Below are positions 4,860 to 8,872 of a DNA stretch of 8,872 nucleotides, one piece after another. Position numbers and translations under genes: made by a program. The DNA is from Bacteroidota bacterium (lineage in GTDB: Bacteria; Bacteroidota; Bacteroidia; Chitinophagales; Chitinophagaceae): NCBI GenBank assembly GCA_023433265.1, contig JAEZDR010000163.1:1-8872 (forward strand). Reading direction: 5' to 3'. The first letter of the stretch is position 1. Every line of letters begins with the position of its first letter. Below the pieces are notes generated by a model. The model was not told the DNA's origin. It searched no databases and worked only from the letters and a program-made list of their open reading frames with translations.

Positions 4860-6731
4860 TTATAATAATTCGCTCAACTCCAGCCAGCGCATCTCCTTTT
4901 GCTCCAATTCGTTTGCTATTTCGGTGAGTCGCTTGCTAATCCTGTTTATCCGTTCGTAGGGAATATCAGCGTCGCTAAGTTGTTCAGTTAGCTGTTGGCG
5001 CTCGGCTTCCAGTTGCGGTATCGCCTTTTCCAGTTCATCAAACTCCCTTTTCTCATTGAAGCTGAGTTTCTTCTTAACCGGCACGGCCCTATCTGCCACC
5101 TGCGTATTTGACACTTTTAAGCGCTCAAGGCTCTTCTCCTCCTCCTTCTGCCAGATGCGGTATTGAGAGTAGTTGCCCGGAAAGTCTTTTATTGCCCCCT
5201 CTCCTTCAAATACAAAGAGGTGGTCCACCAGCCTGTCCATAAAGTAGCGGTCGTGCGAAACTATCAACACACAGCCCTGGTAATCGCTTAGAAAGTTTTC
5301 CAGCACTGCCAGTGTGGGCAAATCAAGATCGTTAGTAGGTTCGTCCAGCACCAGGAAGTTTGGATTGCGGAAAAGGATGGTTAGTAGCTGAAGCCTTTTT
5401 CTTTCACCGCCGCTCAATGCAGAGAGGTAGGTATATTGTTTATCGGGTGGAAAGAGGAATAGTTCGAGAAACTGGGCCGCGCTTATACTACCCCCTTTTG
5501 CCAAAGGGAAGCTTTCAGCAAAGCTTTTTACGTACTCGATAACCCGCATGTCCTCCTTAAACTCAAGCCCTTGCTGGGAGAAGTTGCCAAACACAACGGT
5601 ATCCCCCACATTTATCTTACCGCTATCAGCCTTTTCATTACCCTGTAATATGTTAAGGAAAGTAGACTTACCCACACCATTCTTTCCTATGATGCCTACC
5701 CGTTCTCCTTTATTGAATGTATAGTCAAAGCCCTTAAGAATCTGAATATCCCCATAGCTTTTGTACACCTTCTTCATCTCTACAATCTTACCTCCAAGCC
5801 TGCTCATTTTCACCTGCAGTTGGAGTTGGGCATCCTGTATTTTTTGTTTGGCCCTGGCTTCCACTTCGTAAAAGTTGTCCTGGCGCGACTTACTCTTCGT
5901 GGTTCTTGCGCGCGGCTGCTTACGCATCCACTCCAGTTCTTTCCTGTACAGGTTTCTTGCCTTATCAATACTGGCTGCATCGCTTTCAAGTCTTGCAGCT
6001 TTCTTCTCCATGTAGTTTTCGTAGTCCCCTGTATAAGTAAACATATCACTACGCTCTAGTTCCCATATCTCGTCGCACACGGCATCCAGGAAATAACGAT
6101 CGTGCGTTACAAGGAGCAAGGTTACATTCTCCTGGTTAAGGTAATGTTCCAGCCATTCAATCATTTCCACATCAAGGTGGTTGGTAGGCTCATCCATCAT
6201 TAACAGGGTATGCTTATGTTCAAAGCCAATATCTATCAATGTGCGCGCCAGTGCAACGCGTTTCCGCTGCCCACCACTTAGCGTACTCACCTGGTTACGC
6301 AGATGGTGAATGTTCAGCCTACCCAATATTTGTTTCACTTTGGCTTCAAAGTCCCAGGCACCAAGGTCATCCATCCTGCTGATGGATTCAGACAGAGCTT
6401 CTACATCTTCCACATCCACTGCTGCTTCGTAAGCAGCAATGGCATCCATAACGGGATGCTCCGCATGAAATATGTTTTCTACTACCGATTTTGTTTCGTC
6501 AAATTGAGGGTTTTGTTCAAATAAAGCGACAGTAACATCTTTATGTATCCAGAGCTTGCCCTCATCGGCTGTCTCCTTTCCTGCGAGAATGCGCAGCAAT
6601 GTGCTTTTACCAACACCATTCCTTGCAATAAGCGCAATCTTATCACCTTCGTTTATATGAAAGGAAATATCATTAAAAAGAGGATTAATCCCGTAACTCT
6701 TGGTTAGCCCTTCCGCTGACACATAATGCAT
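4860..6731 (-). CDS. uup: ABC-F family ATPase, Uup type
   Basis: A 623-residue soluble protein with two ABC ATPase domains and no membrane segments. Domain 1: Walker A A-R-N-G-V-G-K-S-T (36-44), signature L-S-G-G-Q (151-155), Walker B ending M-D-E-P (catalytic E181), switch H210. Domain 2: Walker A G-K-N-G-V-G-K-S-T (349-357), signature L-S-G-G-E (439-443), Walker B with E464, H493. Between them is the ABC-F interdomain linker (about 235-315) with the conserved W-M-R-K-Q-P-R-A-R-T-T-K-S-K motif, and after 555 a charged coiled coil typical of Uup. ABC-F proteins bind the ribosomal E site and influence the peptidyl-transferase centre; Uup is also linked to transposon excision and branched DNA intermediates. 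The first Walker A begins with Ala instead of Gly, which I believe is common in homologues of this phylum. It lies 36 bases downstream of the TamB-like gene and may be co-transcribed with it. An antibiotic-resistance role is not suggested. Confidence 0.93.
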   Translation of the reverse strand: MHYVSAEGLTKSYGINPLFNDISFHINEGDKIALIARNGVGKSTLLRILAGKETADEGKLWIHKDVTVALFEQNPQFDETKSVVENIFHAEHPVMDAIAAYEAAVDVEDVEALSESISRMDDLGAWDFEAKVKQILGRLNIHHLRNQVSTLSGGQRKRVALARTLIDIGFEHKHTLLMMDEPTNHLDVEMIEWLEHYLNQENVTLLLVTHDRYFLDAVCDEIWELERSDMFTYTGDYENYMEKKAARLESDAASIDKARNLYRKELEWMRKQPRARTTKSKSRQDNFYEVEARAKQKIQDAQLQLQVKMSRLGGKIVEMKKVYKSYGDIQILKGFDYTFNKGERVGIIGKNGVGKSTFLNILQGNEKADSGKINVGDTVVFGNFSQQGLEFKEDMRVIEYVKSFAESFPLAKGGSISAAQFLELFLFPPDKQYTYLSALSGGERKRLQLLTILFRNPNFLVLDEPTNDLDLPTLAVLENFLSDYQGCVLIVSHDRYFMDRLVDHLFVFEGEGAIKDFPGNYSQYRIWQKEEEKSLERLKVSNTQVADRAVPVKKKLSFNEKREFDELEKAIPQLEAERQQLTEQLSDADIPYERINRISKRLTEIANELEQKEMRWLELSELL

Positions 6732-6735
6732 GCGG

Positions 6736-6743
6736 CAAAGATG
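6736..6743 (-). promoter_or_regulatory. Possible internal -7 element before uup
   Basis: The minus strand reads CATCTTTG, one base from TAnnTTTG, only 4 bases before the ATG at 6731. A TTTG lies on the same strand (6761-6758) but the 14-base spacing is too short for the consensus. If it works at all it would give a leaderless mRNA. Confidence 0.15.
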
Positions 6744-6748
6744 CTAAA

Positions 6749-6759
6749 TGTACGGTACA
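6749..6759. repeat. Short palindrome TGTACGGTACA between the TamB-like gene and uup
   Basis: TGTAC and GTACA are perfect inverted arms around one central base, in the 36-base gap between two genes of the same strand. The spacing is too tight for a terminator hairpin and there is no T tract. It could be an operator or chance. Confidence 0.4.
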
Positions 6760-6767
6760 AATATTTT

Positions 6768-8872
6768 CTACTTTCTTCCTGGGCTGATTTTCTTGTCTTC
6801 AACTGTGGCAGGGGATGTGGCCTGTTGCTTTTTAGCTTCCTGCTGTTTACGTTTTTTACGGCCGAAGTCGCGTGAGTAGCTTAAACTAGCACCCATTCTA
6901 TTTCGCCGCCCGATAGCGGTTTGGTTAATATCGAGGCTGCTGCGTGTAAATACAATTGCTTTCAGTTTGCCCTTCTCTCCCTCCCGAAGCAGGAATTGCG
7001 CTGAGAGATCGGGCAACCACTGCCAGTTGCCTGATTGAGCGGCAACCGTATTCCCTACATAAAAGTCTACGTCTGTTCCGGCAGTGATAATAATCTTTCC
7101 ATTGAGGATGTTCTTGGTAAATTTAAAATTTAGCCTGGTTCTATCTAGCGGGTTATTACCGGAGGCATTGGTAAAAAAAGTTGCACTGCTATATACACTT
7201 CCTCCAACTTCAAACTCAAGTCCAAGGTCGGATAATAACCTTGTTACCGCTTTACTCAATACATCTCCCACGCGGCGCGAAATACTGTTAGCGCTAATAG
7301 AACGCACATCCACCCCGGTGCGTATTTCACCATAAGGAGCAAAAGAGTTGAAGGCAATCAACCATGTAACCTGCTTCACCATTTCACTGGTATCGCTTTC
7401 AAGTTTATTCAGGAACTGTGCAAAATTTGCATTCTGGGTAAGCGCCTGCGATGAAGGAAAGTCAATTTTAAAATCGATATCCGGGCTGCTTAACATACCC
7501 CTCAACCTTGCAATAACGTAAACCTCTCCCCTATATGCCCTGATGTTACTGCCGAGATCAAGGCTTTGATTACTCACTAATTCGTTCAGGCTTACTCTTT
7601 CTGCCACGTACTGGGCCTGCAGGTTAATCTTTGCATCAGCCGGGTCGCCTGTCCACTCAATATAATTATCCGAACCTCCGAGCAGTATAAACGGTTTGTG
7701 AATAAACGACTGGAAGTTGAAAGCATACAATCCTGACTCGATCATATACCTGCCGCGCATATCAATGCGCCCGTTATCGATGGTCATTCTTATTTTACCA
7801 CTTCCCATCGCTTTAATAACATCGCCTGAGAGATCATCAAGCACTACGTTGACCTGTGCCAGTGGATTTACATTCAACTCCAGCGTGATGATGAGTCTAG
7901 TTCTGGGGTTAGCTGCAGATGTTAGTGCTACACCATGCTGTTTAAATACAATGAAATCGGCCTCACCGCTCTCCCGGCTATTTGTGGGCGGGATAGTTAT
8001 TTGAGTGGTGTCGTTTACAGTTGCCTCAATGTGCATTGATAGATTGTCCTCGGGTCCCACGAGCGACATCCTGATATTTCCAATGGCTTTACCATAGAAA
8101 TTGGAGTTATGATTCTCCCGGGTGTCTAATACCAACATGCGGCTGCTATACACATCAAACTGGTAACGCATGTTCTTGAAGCCCCGGTGGTAAAGTGTAC
8201 CACTAACGGTACCAGTATTCCCATTCCTGTCTCTTACCGTTGTAGATCCAACTTCTATCTGGTCTTCTGCAAATTCCAGCTCGGCATTATCAATAAAATA
8301 ATACACCTGGGTATAATCTACCTTCATGGATGCGTTCCTCAGCCTCGCAGTACCAATCAGGGTGGGTGCATTTATATCCCCCTTTAAAGTGATAAGGCCT
8401 TCTGCCTGCCCGTGGATGTCAGAAAACAACGAACCCAGGAACTGATTAAGAAATTTAATGCTTGCGTCATCCAACCTCACCTGGGTATTTAGTGATTCAT
8501 CTGCCTTAGCCTTCAAATCGTAGGTACCCTCTGCAAAAAACCTAAACCCATCGTTGGGTGATTCTACTTTGAATGCAATCTTACTGTTGCTTGTAGGATA
8601 GTTAGCAGCAAGTTTAACGGCACCAATACTATCATCATTAATCCATAAATGTTCTGTATTTAAATCTGCTGTTAAAGCAAACTTCCCGAAGAAGTCGCTC
8701 ATTTTTACGGTGCCGGTTGCCGTACCCTCTATCTTAGGATCCTTTAAAACAATGGGTAAAAAGTCGCCAATGTTTACTTTGTCTAATTTAACTAACAGAT
8801 CGTTTGTATTGCTTCCTTCTTCCTGGTGAGTGGACACTGTAATTTCCTGGAAGCCAGAAGTAAAACGAACAT
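6768..8872 (-). CDS. TamB-like translocation/assembly module protein, C-terminal part
   Basis: About 701 codons of a leftward gene whose beginning lies beyond the right edge. The reading frame stays open through 8872, and the GTG at 8837 is an internal valine codon, not a supported start. TamB spans the periplasm as a long beta-taco and, with a partner of the Omp85 family (TamA), supports outer-membrane protein assembly and phospholipid transport. The sequence shows the family's repeating beta strands with asparagine- and glycine-rich turns, e.g. I-K-G-x-A motifs of the type G-T-A-T-G-T-V, I-D-M-R-G-R-Y and the region D-P-A-D-A-K-I-N-L. Near the C-terminus are the conserved TamB (DUF490) segments S-S-Q-A-L-T-Q-N, the W-L-I-A-F-N-S-F stretch, and a final strand L-S-Y-S-R-D-F-G. 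The last 35 residues are lysine-rich and disordered. The TAG stop is 36 bases upstream of uup with no terminator between them. Bacteroidota proteins of this kind usually exceed 1,400 residues, so about half is missing. Confidence 0.88.
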   Translation of the reverse strand, partial: VRFTSGFQEITVSTHQEEGSNTNDLLVKLDKVNIGDFLPIVLKDPKIEGTATGTVKMSDFFGKFALTADLNTEHLWINDDSIGAVKLAANYPTSNSKIAFKVESPNDGFRFFAEGTYDLKAKADESLNTQVRLDDASIKFLNQFLGSLFSDIHGQAEGLITLKGDINAPTLIGTARLRNASMKVDYTQVYYFIDNAELEFAEDQIEVGSTTVRDRNGNTGTVSGTLYHRGFKNMRYQFDVYSSRMLVLDTRENHNSNFYGKAIGNIRMSLVGPEDNLSMHIEATVNDTTQITIPPTNSRESGEADFIVFKQHGVALTSAANPRTRLIITLELNVNPLAQVNVVLDDLSGDVIKAMGSGKIRMTIDNGRIDMRGRYMIESGLYAFNFQSFIHKPFILLGGSDNYIEWTGDPADAKINLQAQYVAERVSLNELVSNQSLDLGSNIRAYRGEVYVIARLRGMLSSPDIDFKIDFPSSQALTQNANFAQFLNKLESDTSEMVKQVTWLIAFNSFAPYGEIRTGVDVRSISANSISRRVGDVLSKAVTRLLSDLGLEFEVGGSVYSSATFFTNASGNNPLDRTRLNFKFTKNILNGKIIITAGTDVDFYVGNTVAAQSGNWQWLPDLSAQFLLREGEKGKLKAIVFTRSSLDINQTAIGRRNRMGASLSYSRDFGRKKRKQQEAKKQQATSPATVEDKKISPGRK

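Noticed and set aside
4860..6731. ABC-F gene considered as an antibiotic-resistance determinant
   Set aside because: Linker motif and C-terminal coiled coil fit the housekeeping Uup type, and there is no resistance-gene context or leader-peptide attenuator.
1..8872. Search for CRISPR arrays, tRNA or rRNA genes, transposases, insertion-sequence ends and defence islands
   Set aside because: No regularly spaced repeats, no tRNA-like cloverleaf, no transposase or integrase motifs, and gene content is core housekeeping.

Overview
The window is an ordinary chromosomal segment of a member of the Bacteroidota, most like the Chitinophagaceae or a related family; the family is an impression, the phylum is firmer. 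The pointers are a 3-deoxy-D-arabino-heptulosonate-7-phosphate (DAHP) synthase with chorismate mutase fused at its C-terminus, a long TamB-like protein of the Bacteroidota type, little use of Shine-Dalgarno sequences, and promoters matching the phylum's -33 TTTG / -7 TAnnTTTG pattern upstream of rplS, the oxidoreductase and the lytic transglycosylase.

Layout, left to right. Bases 1-358 hold no gene I can support: there is a GC-rich, strongly self-complementary patch (about 104-173), a second hairpin region (241-290) and a terminator (308-336) that serves the leftward transglycosylase. Then come leftward genes: a membrane-anchored lytic transglycosylase (359-1189) with an unusually long leader, a non-coding stretch (1190-1653), tatA (1654-1866), rplS (1987-2340) and an NADP-binding oxidoreductase (2453-3196). 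tatA and rplS each have their own terminator and a candidate promoter, so most of these look like separate transcription units. Divergent from the oxidoreductase is an HxlR-family regulator (3301-3684), followed on the same strand by the bifunctional DAHP synthase/chorismate mutase (3769-4839). Facing it, tail to tail with a 20-base gap, are an ABC-F ATPase of the Uup type (4860-6731) and, 36 bases upstream of that, the C-terminal 700 or so codons of a TamB-like protein (6768 to beyond 8872), both leftward.

Functions are mostly housekeeping or envelope: peptidoglycan remodelling, Tat protein export, the large ribosomal subunit, entry into aromatic amino-acid synthesis, translation or DNA-intermediate quality control, and outer-membrane biogenesis. 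The one local regulatory circuit visible is the HxlR/oxidoreductase pair. Their 104-base intergenic region carries five overlapping or separate TAGCT cores placed on the promoter elements, and the regulator has a cysteine at the position used for thiol sensing in related proteins.

I looked for an undescribed system (CRISPR, defence island, mobile element, biosynthetic cluster, large repeat) and see none. The best leads are the HxlR operator pattern and the unexplained structured patch near the left edge.
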